Origin: DATARH01 sp963789255
Lineage (GTDB): Bacteria; Pseudomonadota; Alphaproteobacteria; ATCC43930; CGMCC-115725
Direction of reading: 5' to 3'
Assembly: GCA_963789255.1 (NCBI GenBank)
Contig: CAWBJW010000004.1
Span: 124,001-188,000, forward strand
DNA: 64,000 nucleotides
Shown: in pieces, positions 25,689 to 34,162 of the stretch
How the letters are laid out: each line of letters opens with the position of its first letter
How positions within the stretch are numbered: position 1 is the stretch's first letter
Program-made: the position numbers and the translations under genes
The notes under the pieces: generated by a model
What the model was told of the DNA's origin: nothing
The model's database searches: none
What the model saw: only the letters and a program-made list of their open reading frames with translations

Positions 25689-26429
25689 TTACCGGCGCAC
25701 CGCCGCCACCATGTAGTTGACCGACAGATCCTCCGATTCGTGCCAATCGCCGCGGCGCCAGTCGTAGCCGAGCCCCGCGAGGCGGGTCGTCGCGAAGCCG
25801 GCGCGGCGCAGGCCGAGCACGAATTCCGACGGGCGAACGAAATGCTGCCAGTCATGCGTGCCGCGCGGCAGCCAGCCGAGAACATATTCGGCCCCGACGA
25901 TCGCCACCGCGAACGAGCGTGCGGTGCGGTTCAAGGTCGCGCCGATAAACATGCCGCCGGGTTTGACCAGCGCCCCGAGCGCGGCGATGAAGGCGTCGCG
26001 ATCGGCAACGTGCTCGATGATTTCGAGCGCGAGGACAACATCGAACCTCTCGCCGGTGTCGGCCAGCGCATCGATATCCGCGACCCGGTAATCGATCGAG
26101 AGGTCGCTCGCCTCGGCATGGGTGCGGGCCGCAGCGATCGCCGCCGAACCGGCGTCGATGCCGGTGACCGTGAAGCCGAGCCGGGTCATCGGCTCGGCGA
26201 CAAGGCCGCCGCCGCAGCCGATATCGGCGAGGCGGAGACCGGCGAACGGCGAGAGCGAGCGCGGATCGCGGCCAAAATGCGCGAGCAACTGACGGCGGAT
26301 GAAATCGAGGCGGGCCGGGTTTATCTGGTGGAGTGGTCGAAAGCTGCCCCGCTGGTCCCACCAGCTCGCGCTCTGCGCCGCGAAGCGATCGATGTCCTCC
26401 GGGTCTACGGTGTCGCCGAACTCGTCCAT
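25689..26429 (-). CDS. ubiG: 3-demethylubiquinol 3-O-methyltransferase (bifunctional UbiG)
   Basis: This 246-residue methyltransferase has family hallmarks: FAAQSASWWDQRGSFRPLHQINPARLDFI, SAM motif I LADIGCGGGLVAEPM, VTGIDAGSAAIAAAR, FDVVLALEIIEHVAD and GTLNRT-like GATLNRTARSFA, then LPRGTHDWQHFVRPSE. It methylates the ubiquinone ring hydroxyls (steps after C6 and C5 hydroxylation) using SAM. The ATG at 26429 (MDEFGDTVDPEDID) gives the usual length. Upstream in-frame sequence is unsupported. It is divergent from lysC, a linkage common in alphaproteobacteria. Confidence 0.93.
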   Translation of the reverse strand: MDEFGDTVDPEDIDRFAAQSASWWDQRGSFRPLHQINPARLDFIRRQLLAHFGRDPRSLSPFAGLRLADIGCGGGLVAEPMTRLGFTVTGIDAGSAAIAAARTHAEASDLSIDYRVADIDALADTGERFDVVLALEIIEHVADRDAFIAALGALVKPGGMFIGATLNRTARSFAVAIVGAEYVLGWLPRGTHDWQHFVRPSEFVLGLRRAGFATTRLAGLGYDWRRGDWHESEDLSVNYMVAAVRR

Positions 26430-26586
26430 CCCCCGGCTCCCCATCGGCTCCGCGCGTTCAGGTGGCCGCACGCCCCGCAATCGAGTATGCGGAGCCGGCG
26501 CGGTCCCGGCAACATGGCCGGCAACACGACCGCGATGGCGGGAACGGATTTCGCTTGCCAAGCGAATAACCCATTACGAGAGAGCG

Positions 26587-27810
26587 ATGGCGCGTATTGT
26601 TCAGAAATTCGGCGGGACATCGGTTGCCGACATCGAGCGGATCGAGAATGCTGCCGGCCGGGTCAAGCGCGAGTTGGAATCGGGCAACGAGGTCGCGGTC
26701 GTCGTGTCAGCGATGGCCGGATCGACCAACCGGCTGGTCGAATGGACCCGCGGGGTGAACCGATTGCACGACGCGCGCGAATACGATGTCGTCGTCGCGT
26801 CCGGCGAGCAGGTCACCGCCGGGCTGATGGCGCTGGCACTGCAGGCGCTCGGGGTCGATGCGCGCTCCTGGCTCGGCTGGCAGATCCCGATCCGCACCGA
26901 TGGGGTGCACAGCAAGGCGCGGATCGAATCGATCGATACCGGCGAGATCGAGCGTCGCCTCGGCAAGGGGCAGGTCGCGGTCGTCGCCGGGTTTCAGGGG
27001 GTGGGGCCCGGCAGGCGGATCACGACGCTTGGCCGCGGCGGGTCGGACACCTCGGCGGTCGCGCTCGCCGCCGCGCTGAAGGCGGACCGTTGCGACATCT
27101 TTACCGACGTCGACGGCGTCTACACGACCGATCCGCGCATCGTTGCCAATGCGCGAAAGCTGAGTAGGATCACCTATGAGGAGATGCTCGAGATGGCATC
27201 GCAGGGCGCACGGGTGCTGCAGACGCGCTCGGTCGAGATGGCGATGAACCACCGCGTGCGCCTCCAGGTTTTGTCGAGCTTTTCCGACAGCCCCGGAACG
27301 CTCGTCGTCGACGAGGATGAAATCGTGGAAAAACGGGTGGTCAGCGGCATCGCCTACAGCCGCGACGAAGCCAAGATCACGGTGCAAAGGGTGGCCGATC
27401 GTCCCGGCATGGCGGCGGCCATTTTCGGCCCGCTCGCCGACAGCGCGATCAACGTCGACATGATCGTGCAGAACGCATCCGAAGACGGCAAGACCGCCGA
27501 CATGACCTTTACCGTGGCACGCAGCGATCTCGACCGCGCCGTCGCGGTGCTCGAGGGACGCCGTGGGCTGCTCGGGTTCAAGGCGCTGCAACCGGATTCG
27601 AACGTCGTCAAGATCTCGGTCATCGGCGTCGGCATGCGCAGCCATGCCGGGGTCGCCCAGCAGATGTTTCAGACGCTCGCCGACAAAGGCATCAACATCC
27701 AGGTGATCTCGACCTCCGAGATCAAGGTCAGCGTGCTGATCGCCGCCGAATACACCGAGCTGGCGTTGCGCGCCCTGCATACCGCATACGGGCTCGACGA
27801 CCCCGGATGA
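26587..27810 (+). CDS. lysC: Aspartate kinase
   Basis: The 407-residue enzyme phosphorylates L-aspartate at the head of the Lys/Thr/Met/diaminopimelate pathway. It has the kinase motif VQKFGGTSVADIERI, the ATP/Asp-binding GRGGSDTSAVALAAAL, and DVDGVYTTDPRIV. Two C-terminal ACT domains follow (TVQRVADRPGMAAAIFG and ISVIGVGMRSHAGVAQQMF ... INIQVISTSEIKVSVLI), the site of feedback inhibition by Lys or Thr. It is intact and full-length. The stop overlaps a possible ATG of the flavin oxidoreductase by four bases. No lysine riboswitch was recognised in the 150 bases upstream. Confidence 0.96.
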   Translation: MARIVQKFGGTSVADIERIENAAGRVKRELESGNEVAVVVSAMAGSTNRLVEWTRGVNRLHDAREYDVVVASGEQVTAGLMALALQALGVDARSWLGWQIPIRTDGVHSKARIESIDTGEIERRLGKGQVAVVAGFQGVGPGRRITTLGRGGSDTSAVALAAALKADRCDIFTDVDGVYTTDPRIVANARKLSRITYEEMLEMASQGARVLQTRSVEMAMNHRVRLQVLSSFSDSPGTLVVDEDEIVEKRVVSGIAYSRDEAKITVQRVADRPGMAAAIFGPLADSAINVDMIVQNASEDGKTADMTFTVARSDLDRAVAVLEGRRGLLGFKALQPDSNVVKISVIGVGMRSHAGVAQQMFQTLADKGINIQVISTSEIKVSVLIAAEYTELALRALHTAYGLDDPG

Positions 27811-28960
27811 GCGAAGGACCGGCCGCGGCCGACCGCCCGGGATCAATCTGGGGCTGCGCCGCACGCCGGCGAGCCGAGCAGCGAGGCGAGGCTGGGCGCG
27901 GCCGAACTCGACCGGCTGTGGGCGCGCGGCCGCGCCTTTCTTGGCACTGATCTTGCGATCATGGGCGGGGCGATGACCTGGGTGTCGGAGCGCAACCTTG
28001 TCGCAGCGATCTCGAATGCCGGCGGCTTTGGCGTGATCGCCTCGGGCGCCATGATGCCCGGCCTGCTCGCCGAGGAGATTGCCGCCACCGCAGCGCTGAC
28101 CAAGAAACCCTTCGGGGTCAATCTGATCACGCTGCACCCGCAGCTCGACCGAGCTGATCGACGTGTGCATCGCCCGGCATGTCGGTCACGTCGTGCTGGC
28201 CGGCGGCATCCCGAGCGGCGCGGCGATCCAGCGGATCCGCGACGGCGGCGCGTGCGCGGTTTGCTTCGCCCCGGCTCTGATCATGGCAAAAAAACTCGTG
28301 CGCATGGGCGCGCAGGCGATCGTCATCGAGGGCAGCGAGGCGGGCGGCCATATCGGGCCGGTGTCGACCGCGGTGCTGGCGCAGGAGGTATTGCCGCACC
28401 TCACGGAGGTGCCGGTGTTTGTCGCCGGCGGGATCGGGCGCGGCGAGGCGGTACTGTCCTATCTCGAAATGGGAGCCGCCGGGGTGCAGATCGGCACCCG
28501 TTTGGTCTGCGCCCACGAATTGATCGCCCATCCGCGCTTCAAACGCGCCTTCATTCGCGCCGCGGCGCGCGATGCAATGCCGTCGATCCAGCTCGATGCG
28601 CGGTTTCCGGTGATTCCCGTCCGCGCCCTCGTCAACGCGGCGAGCGAGCGGTTCCGCACTGTGCAGCGCGAGGTCATCGACCGCTTCAACCGCGGTGATC
28701 TGTCGCAAAAGGACGCACAACTCGAAATCGAGCATTACTGGGCGGGGGCGCTGCGCCGGGCCGTCATCGACGGCGATATCGAAGCCGGCTCCCTGATGGC
28801 CGGCCAAAGCGTCGGGCTGGTGACCCGCGAGCAGAGTACGACCGCGATCCTCGCCGAGCTGGTCGACCAGGCTCTCGCGGCGATGGCCGGCCGCGAGCAC
28901 CGGTCGCGCAATTCGCCGCAACCCTCGGCCGCAGCGGAGGGCCAGGATCCCGGCGGATGA
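27807..28960 (+). CDS. NAD(P)H-dependent flavin oxidoreductase (nitronate monooxygenase/FabK-like), frameshifted
   Basis: From LGTDLAIMGGAMTWVSERNL on, the protein fits the FMN-binding TIM barrels of the 2-nitropropane dioxygenase family: AISNAGGFGVIASGAM, FGVNLITLHPQL, VVLAGGIPSGAA, VIEGSEAGGHIGPVS, PVFVAGGIGRGEAV and GVQIGTRLVCAHE (phosphate-binding). One extra G at 28147 separates HPQL from TELIDVCIARHVGHV. A second indel between about 27830 and 27900 is needed to join the coupled ATG at 27807 to the rest. No start codon exists in the main frame between the lysC stop and 27961. The C-terminal part is intact and overlaps ptsP by four bases. The substrate is unknown. Confidence 0.82.
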
Positions 28961-31302
28961 GCGAGGTCATCGAGAATGCCCCAGGGAGCGCACCGGCAAG
29001 CACGCCAGTAACCGCGCCGGCAACCGCTCCCGACAATTCCGACAGGCACGTCACCGCGATCCGCCGCCTGCTGCGCCGCCTGCGCACCATCATGGCCGGG
29101 TCAGGCAGCGCGCAGGAGCGGCTCGATCGGATTGTGCGGGTGGTCGCCGCCGAAATGGTCGCCGAGGTCTGCTCGGCCTACGTGATGCGCGCCGGCGAGG
29201 TGCTCGAGCTGTTTGCGACCGAAGGCTTGCGTCCCGAGGCCGTCCATCGCACCCGGCTGCGCGTCGGCGAGGGCCTCGTCGGAATCATCGCCGCGACAGC
29301 CCGCCCGCTGGCCTTGGCCGACGCGCAGTCCCACCCCGATTTCGCCTATCGCCCGGAAACCGGCGAGGAGATCTATCACTCGTTGATGGGGGTGCCGATC
29401 CTGCGCGGCGGGCGGGTATCGGGCGTTCTGGTGGTGCAGAACCGGACGCCGCGCCAATATACCGAGGACGAGAGCGAGGTGCTGCAGACGATCGCGATGA
29501 TCGTCGCCGAACTGGTCGCCAGCGGCGAGCTCGTCAATCCGCTTGAGATGGCACAAAACCGCGGCGGCGCGTCGCTGCCGGTGCGGCTCGACGGCATTCG
29601 GCTCAATCCGGGTCTGGCGATCGCCCCGGCGGTCTTGCATGAGCCCAAGGTGGTGATCCGCCAAGTAGTCGCCGAAGATGTTGCGGCCGAGCACGAGCGC
29701 CTGCGCCAGGCGGTGGGCGCGATGCAGGACGCGATCGATCGGCTGGTCGACACCAGCCATGGTCTCGGCCCCGGCGAACACCGCGACATCATCGAGACCT
29801 ACCGCATGTTCGCCGCCGACCGCGGCTGGCTCGGGCGGATCACGGAAGCGGTGCGCAGCGGCCTCACCGCCGAAGCTGCGGTGCAGAAGGTGCGCGACGA
29901 GACCAAGAGCCGCATGATGCAGGTGACCGACCCCTATCTGCGAGAGCGGCTTTACGATTTGGAGGATCTCGCCAATCGCCTGCAGCAGTTTCTCGCCGGG
30001 CAGGCACCCGGCATGGCCGCCCCCGAAATGCCGGCCGAATTCGTTCTGATCGCCCATGCCATGGGGCCGGCCGAGATGTTGGACTACCCGCACGGGCGGA
30101 TCAAGGGGCTGGTGCTCGAGGAAGGCTCGCCGACCGCCCACGTCGTGATCGTCGCCCGCGCCTTCGATATTCCCGTCGTCGGCCGCGTCGCCGAGGCGAC
30201 GCGGCAGATCGAAGCGGGCGACATCGTGATCGTCGACGGCGAGCACGGGACGGTGCTGATCCGTCCGCGTGCCGATGTCCTGCAAACGGTCGCAGCGGCG
30301 GTGGCCGCGCGCACCCGCCGCCGCGCCTATTATGACACCCTGCGAGACACCCCCGCGGTCACCAGCGACGGGATCGAAATCAGGCTGCTGCTCAATGCCG
30401 GACTGTTGCTCGACCTCGCCCAGCTACGCACGACCGGCGCCCAGGGGGTCGGGCTGTTTCGCACCGAGATCCCGCTGTTGACGCGCAACGCCTTTCCCGA
30501 TGTCGCCGATCAAACCGCATTTTATCGGCGCGTCTACGAACAGGCCGAAGGGCGGCCGATCGTGTTCCGCACGCTCGACATTGGCGGCGACAAGGTGCTG
30601 CCCTATCTGGCGCACACCGCCGAAGACAATCCGGCAATGGGCTGGCGCGCCATCCGCATCGGCCTCGATCGCCCGGCGATGCTGCGTCAGCAATTGCGCG
30701 CCTTGCTGCGCGCCGCCGGCGGCCGCGACCTGCTGGTCAAATTCCCGATGATCGCCGAGATCGCCGAGCTTGAAGCGGCCCGACGCCTCTTCGACAAGGA
30801 AGTGGCCCGCGCCGCGGCGGAAGGGCACGAGCCGCCGCGCTCGCTCAAGCTCGGCGTCATGCTCGAAGTGCCCTCGCTCTTGTGGCAGCTGCCGGCCTTG
30901 CTCAAACGCATCGATTTCCTGTCGATCGGCACCAACGATCTGGCGCAGTTCCTGTTTGCCTGCGACCGCGGCAACCCGCGCCTCTCCGAACGCTATGATC
31001 TGTTGTCGGCGCCGATGGTTGCAGTGTTCCGCCAAGTCATTGCGCAATGCCGCGTCACAGAAACGCCCCTCAGCATGTGCGGCGAGATGGCGGGCAATCC
31101 GATCGAGGCGATGGTGCTGATCGCGCTCGGTTTCCGCACGCTGTCCGTGACCGCGACTGCGGTCGGACCGGTCAAGACGATGATTCGCAGCCTCGATGCG
31201 GCAGCACTCGCTCGCTATCTCGACGAGATCGGCGATCGTCCCGATCATTCGCTGCGGCGCTGGCTCGAAGCCTATGCCCGCGATCACGCAGTCGTGCTCT
31301 GA
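28957..31302 (+). CDS. ptsP: Phosphoenolpyruvate-protein phosphotransferase of the nitrogen PTS (EI-Ntr)
   Basis: The 781-residue protein has an N-terminal GAF domain (about residues 45-190), then the enzyme I domains. H395 in EEGSPTAHVVIVARAF is the phospho-histidine and the PEP-binding barrel follows (GLFRTEIPLL, TLDIGGDKVLPY, LKLGVMLEVPSLLW, IGTNDLAQFLFACDRGN). The catalytic C708 is in MCGEMAG. It passes phosphate from PEP to NPr and then EIIA-Ntr, linking carbon and nitrogen state. The first 30 residues are a Pro/Ala/Thr-rich tail. The lysC-ptsP order is typical of alphaproteobacteria, here with a flavin enzyme between. Confidence 0.95.
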   Translation: MSEVIENAPGSAPASTPVTAPATAPDNSDRHVTAIRRLLRRLRTIMAGSGSAQERLDRIVRVVAAEMVAEVCSAYVMRAGEVLELFATEGLRPEAVHRTRLRVGEGLVGIIAATARPLALADAQSHPDFAYRPETGEEIYHSLMGVPILRGGRVSGVLVVQNRTPRQYTEDESEVLQTIAMIVAELVASGELVNPLEMAQNRGGASLPVRLDGIRLNPGLAIAPAVLHEPKVVIRQVVAEDVAAEHERLRQAVGAMQDAIDRLVDTSHGLGPGEHRDIIETYRMFAADRGWLGRITEAVRSGLTAEAAVQKVRDETKSRMMQVTDPYLRERLYDLEDLANRLQQFLAGQAPGMAAPEMPAEFVLIAHAMGPAEMLDYPHGRIKGLVLEEGSPTAHVVIVARAFDIPVVGRVAEATRQIEAGDIVIVDGEHGTVLIRPRADVLQTVAAAVAARTRRRAYYDTLRDTPAVTSDGIEIRLLLNAGLLLDLAQLRTTGAQGVGLFRTEIPLLTRNAFPDVADQTAFYRRVYEQAEGRPIVFRTLDIGGDKVLPYLAHTAEDNPAMGWRAIRIGLDRPAMLRQQLRALLRAAGGRDLLVKFPMIAEIAELEAARRLFDKEVARAAAEGHEPPRSLKLGVMLEVPSLLWQLPALLKRIDFLSIGTNDLAQFLFACDRGNPRLSERYDLLSAPMVAVFRQVIAQCRVTETPLSMCGEMAGNPIEAMVLIALGFRTLSVTATAVGPVKTMIRSLDAAALARYLDEIGDRPDHSLRRWLEAYARDHAVVL

Positions 31303-31343
31303 GTAAATCCGAGGCTGGCGCAAGGCGAGAACCGGCAGTGCCA

Positions 31344-31416
31344 GATTGCTTCGCCTCCCTCGCAATCACAGCAAGAAATGGCGTCATCGCGCGGAGCGGA
31401 GCGACGAAGCGATCCC
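31344..31416. repeat. Intergenic inverted repeat after ptsP
   Basis: GATTGCTTCGC...CTCGCAATCAC (31344-31369) is followed by an inverse, imperfect copy GTCATCGCG...GCGACGAAGCGATC (31382-31413), so the RNA could fold as a long hairpin. It belongs to the same family as the unit at 11262-11288 and may act as the ptsP terminator. Confidence 0.55.
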
Positions 31417-31486
31417 GATCCGAGCGCTTCGATTCGACAGCACCGGCCGCGTTGCTCTAGGATGCGCCAGTAGCGAGATAGCGCCG

Positions 31487-32488
31487 GTGAGCCTGTTCCA
31501 GCGGATAAAGACGCCTTTCGGCGAGACGGCGGACGACCGCCCGACCCCGCCGCAGAGCCGCACGCGCGCGGTAGGCTCGCTATTACGCGGGCGCCGCGAA
31601 CAGCTTGGTCTCGACCTCGACACCATCGGCGAAGCGCTGCGCATAAAGCCGGTCTACCTGGACGCGCTCGAACAGGGGCGCGCGCAGGATCTGCCGGGCC
31701 CGGCCTATGCGATCGGCTTCTTTCGCGCCTATGCTGAGTATCTGGGCCTCGACAGCGACCGCATCCTTGACAGCTACAAGGCCGAAACCGCGGATGTCCA
31801 GGCCCGCCCGGATCTGGCGCTGCCGGTGCCGCTGGGCGCGCGCAGCCTGCCGGGCGGCGCCATCCTGATGGTCGCCCTGATCCTCGCGCTGTGCGGCTAC
31901 GGCACCTGGTACTACCTCTCGACCGGTGAGCGGACCCGTCCCGAGCGCGTCGCCGCGGTGCCGGTGGATCTGCAGCGGGCAGCGGCGCAAGGCACCGCGG
32001 CATCACCGCCTGCCGACGCCCCGCGGCTCGGCCCGGGGCTTGCGTTGCCGCAGGACACCTCGCCAGCGCCAGGTCTTCCCGCACCCACTTCGCCAAGCCC
32101 GGGCCTCGTCGCGAGCCCGGCGGCCGCGGCATTGCCGCCGGCGAGCGGCAACAGCGCCGGGGCCGCGCCCGCCCCGGCGGGCAGCTCCGCCCCCTTGGGC
32201 GATGCCGGCGCCCAGCCGGGCGAACACATCGACATCCGCGCCCTCGCCGATTGCTGGATCCAGGTGCGCTCGGCCGATCAGACGATCGTCTTCTCGCGGG
32301 TGCTCAAGGCGGGAGAAACCTACCACGTGCCGCGCGCCGGCTTGTTCCTGCGCACCGGCAATGCCGGCGCCCTGGCTGTCGCCGTTGACGGCAAACCGGC
32401 GCCGGCCATCGGCGGCATCGGCATGCTGCGCCGCAACGTCGCGCTCGACCCCAAGGCGCTGCTCGCGGGGACCGCGGTCCGCGGATAA
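31487..32488 (+). CDS. RodZ-like helix-turn-helix/DUF4115 membrane protein
   Basis: The 333-residue protein has an N-terminal HTH_25 domain (LLRGRREQLGLDLDTIGEAL, residues about 29-95) and one membrane span (GGAILMVALILALCGYGTWYYL, about 125-147). A Pro/Ala-rich periplasmic linker of about 100 residues follows, then a DUF4115 beta domain (DIRALADCWIQVRSADQTI, VLKAGETYHVPRAGLFLRTG). This is the RodZ architecture, in which RodZ anchors MreB filaments and shapes the cell. Linkage to ispG is conserved in proteobacteria and supports the call. The start is taken as GTG 31487, because no ATG lies near the domain start. The Pro-rich linker is unusually long. Confidence 0.82.
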   Translation: MSLFQRIKTPFGETADDRPTPPQSRTRAVGSLLRGRREQLGLDLDTIGEALRIKPVYLDALEQGRAQDLPGPAYAIGFFRAYAEYLGLDSDRILDSYKAETADVQARPDLALPVPLGARSLPGGAILMVALILALCGYGTWYYLSTGERTRPERVAAVPVDLQRAAAQGTAASPPADAPRLGPGLALPQDTSPAPGLPAPTSPSPGLVASPAAAALPPASGNSAGAAPAPAGSSAPLGDAGAQPGEHIDIRALADCWIQVRSADQTIVFSRVLKAGETYHVPRAGLFLRTGNAGALAVAVDGKPAPAIGGIGMLRRNVALDPKALLAGTAVRG

Positions 32489-32555
32489 TGGCGCGGTCTT
32501 TTTTCCGTCACCCAAGCGTTCTATAAGCCGGGCGACCAATCCTGCGAGGCTGACG

Positions 32556-33692
32556 ATGAGCGTTCGACCGTATCGCGACATCCACCGGCGAGCCTGCCGC
32601 ACGATCCATGTCGGCAAGGTGCCGGTCGGCGGCGACGCGCCGATCACGGTGCAGTCGATGACCAACACCGTGACCAGCGACGTCAAGGCCACCGTCGAGC
32701 AGGTGCAGGCGCTGGAGCGGGCCGGCGCCGACATCGTTCGCGTGTCCTGTCCCGACCAGGAATCGGCGCTGGCGCTGAAGCAGATCGTGCGCCAAGTCGA
32801 CGTGCCGATCGTTGCCGACATCCATTTCCACTACAAGCGGGCGATCGAGGCGGCGGAAAGCGGCGCCGCCTGCCTGCGCATCAATCCGGGCAATATCGGC
32901 TCGGCCGAGCGGGTCCGCGAGGTGATCAAGGCGGCCAAGGATCACGGCTGCTCAATGCGCATCGGCGTCAACGCCGGCTCGCTCGAACGCGACCTCCTGG
33001 AGAAATACGGCGAGCCCTGCCCGGAGGCCATGGTGGAAAGCGCGCTCGATCATGCCAAGATCCTCGAGGACAACGATTTCTTCGAGTTCAAGATCTCGTG
33101 CAAGGCGTCCGACGTGTTCCTCGCGGTGGCCGCCTATCAACAGCTGGCCGAAGCGTGCGACTACCCGCTGCATCTCGGCATCACCGAGGCCGGCGGCTTG
33201 CGCAGCGGCACGGTCAAATCCTCGATCGGGCTCGGCATGCTGTTATGGGCCGGGATCGGCGACACGATCCGCGTATCGCTGTCGGCCGACCCGGTCGAGG
33301 AGGTCAAGGTCGGCTATGACATGCTGAAGTCGTTGGGATTGCGGCGGCGCGGCGTCACCGTCATCTCATGCCCGTCCTGCGCGCGTCAGCAATTCCAGGT
33401 GATCAAGACGGTCGAGGTGCTCGAAGAACGCCTGGCGCACATCACGACGCCGCTGACACTTTCGGTGATCGGCTGCGTCGTCAACGGACCGGGCGAGGCG
33501 CGCGAAACCGATATCGGCTTCACCGGCGGCGGCAACAACACGCATCAGGTCTATGTCAGCGGGATTGCCGACCATCGGCTGAAGGATGCCGATATCGTCG
33601 ATCACCTGGTCGCGCTGGTCGAGCAGAAGGCCGCCGCGATCGAAGCGGCGCAGCGCGAGGCGGCCGCCGCGGCACTCGAGCCTGTGCCGTAG
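32556..33692 (+). CDS. ispG: 4-hydroxy-3-methylbut-2-enyl-diphosphate synthase
   Basis: The 378-residue IspG (GcpE) protein performs the penultimate step of the MEP isoprenoid pathway. It has the TIM-barrel start HVGKVPVGGDAPITVQSMTN, IVRVSCPDQESALAL, VADIHFHYKRAIEAAE and GNIGSAERV. The 4Fe-4S ligands C272 and C275 (SCPSCAR) and C307 (IGCVVNGPGEARETDIG) are present. An Ala/Glu-rich C-terminal tail of about 20 residues follows. The length is normal for the short bacterial form. hisS, often next in this cluster, is absent. Confidence 0.96.
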   Translation: MSVRPYRDIHRRACRTIHVGKVPVGGDAPITVQSMTNTVTSDVKATVEQVQALERAGADIVRVSCPDQESALALKQIVRQVDVPIVADIHFHYKRAIEAAESGAACLRINPGNIGSAERVREVIKAAKDHGCSMRIGVNAGSLERDLLEKYGEPCPEAMVESALDHAKILEDNDFFEFKISCKASDVFLAVAAYQQLAEACDYPLHLGITEAGGLRSGTVKSSIGLGMLLWAGIGDTIRVSLSADPVEEVKVGYDMLKSLGLRRRGVTVISCPSCARQQFQVIKTVEVLEERLAHITTPLTLSVIGCVVNGPGEARETDIGFTGGGNNTHQVYVSGIADHRLKDADIVDHLVALVEQKAAAIEAAQREAAAAALEPVP

Positions 33693-33751
33693 GCTCCGCG
33701 CCCGGCGCATCGTCCACCGGCGAGGCGATCCAGGCCCGGCCCTCCTCGGCC

Positions 33752-34069
33752 TCAAGATTTCGTGAAGACCCGCACTTTGCTGGCGAGCAGAAAGCGCAAT
33801 GCGTTGACGGTCTGCCGCACCCAACCGGTATCGGTCACCACCGCGATCCGTTCCCATTGCGGCAGGTGGTCGATGGCGACATTGAGATCGTCCCATCCGG
33901 CCCCCGGAAACCGCGAACCGACCTCGTAGTACAGCCGCAGCTTATCGTGCCGTTTGAGCGAGCGTTCCATCGCCGGCCGCAGCACGTTGTCGCACTCTTC
34001 GTTGGTGACCCGGCCTCGGGCGAGGATCCCCACGACATTGTCGGGCAGCGCCGTGATAATCTCGATCAT
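33752..34069 (-). CDS. SpoIIAA-like/STAS-fold protein
   Basis: The 105-residue protein begins MIEIITALPDNVVGILARGRVTNEE and has the alternating beta-alpha pattern of the SpoIIAA-like (DUF3478) family: LRLYYEVGSRFPG, WDDLNVAIDHLPQWERIAVVTD, then VRQTVNALRFL and a final strand KVRVFTKS. No kinase-target Ser of anti-sigma antagonists is obvious. The function of this subgroup is unknown. It lies alone, downstream of the porin terminator hairpin. Confidence 0.85.
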   Translation of the reverse strand: MIEIITALPDNVVGILARGRVTNEECDNVLRPAMERSLKRHDKLRLYYEVGSRFPGAGWDDLNVAIDHLPQWERIAVVTDTGWVRQTVNALRFLLASKVRVFTKS

Positions 34070-34113
34070 CGGAGGTTCCCGCCGTTTCAGCTGCCGGCTT
34101 GCTAGGGTGAAGA

Positions 34114-34138
34114 CCCGCCGGCTCGCGCCGGCGGGTTT
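34114..34138. terminator. Hairpin between porin and SpoIIAA-like gene
   Basis: CCCGCCGGC-TCGC-GCCGGCGGG is a perfect 9-bp stem with a 4-base loop, followed by TTT on the + strand. It lies 25 bases past the porin stop (minus strand) and probably ends that transcript. On the minus strand the T-tract is weak. Confidence 0.65.
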
Positions 34139-34162
34139 CGCAGAGGGCTTGCTGTCGTCAGA

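Noticed and set aside
26430..26586. Lysine riboswitch upstream of lysC
   Set aside because: No lysine-element core or transcription-terminator structure was seen in this 157-base region.
26707..28170. 487-codon frame on the - strand opposite lysC
   Set aside because: Antisense of aspartate kinase, no family signature, composition typical of shadow frames.
31346..31486. Upstream extension of the RodZ-like protein
   Set aside because: It is made of the intergenic palindromic repeat. The GTG at 31487 directly precedes the conserved part.
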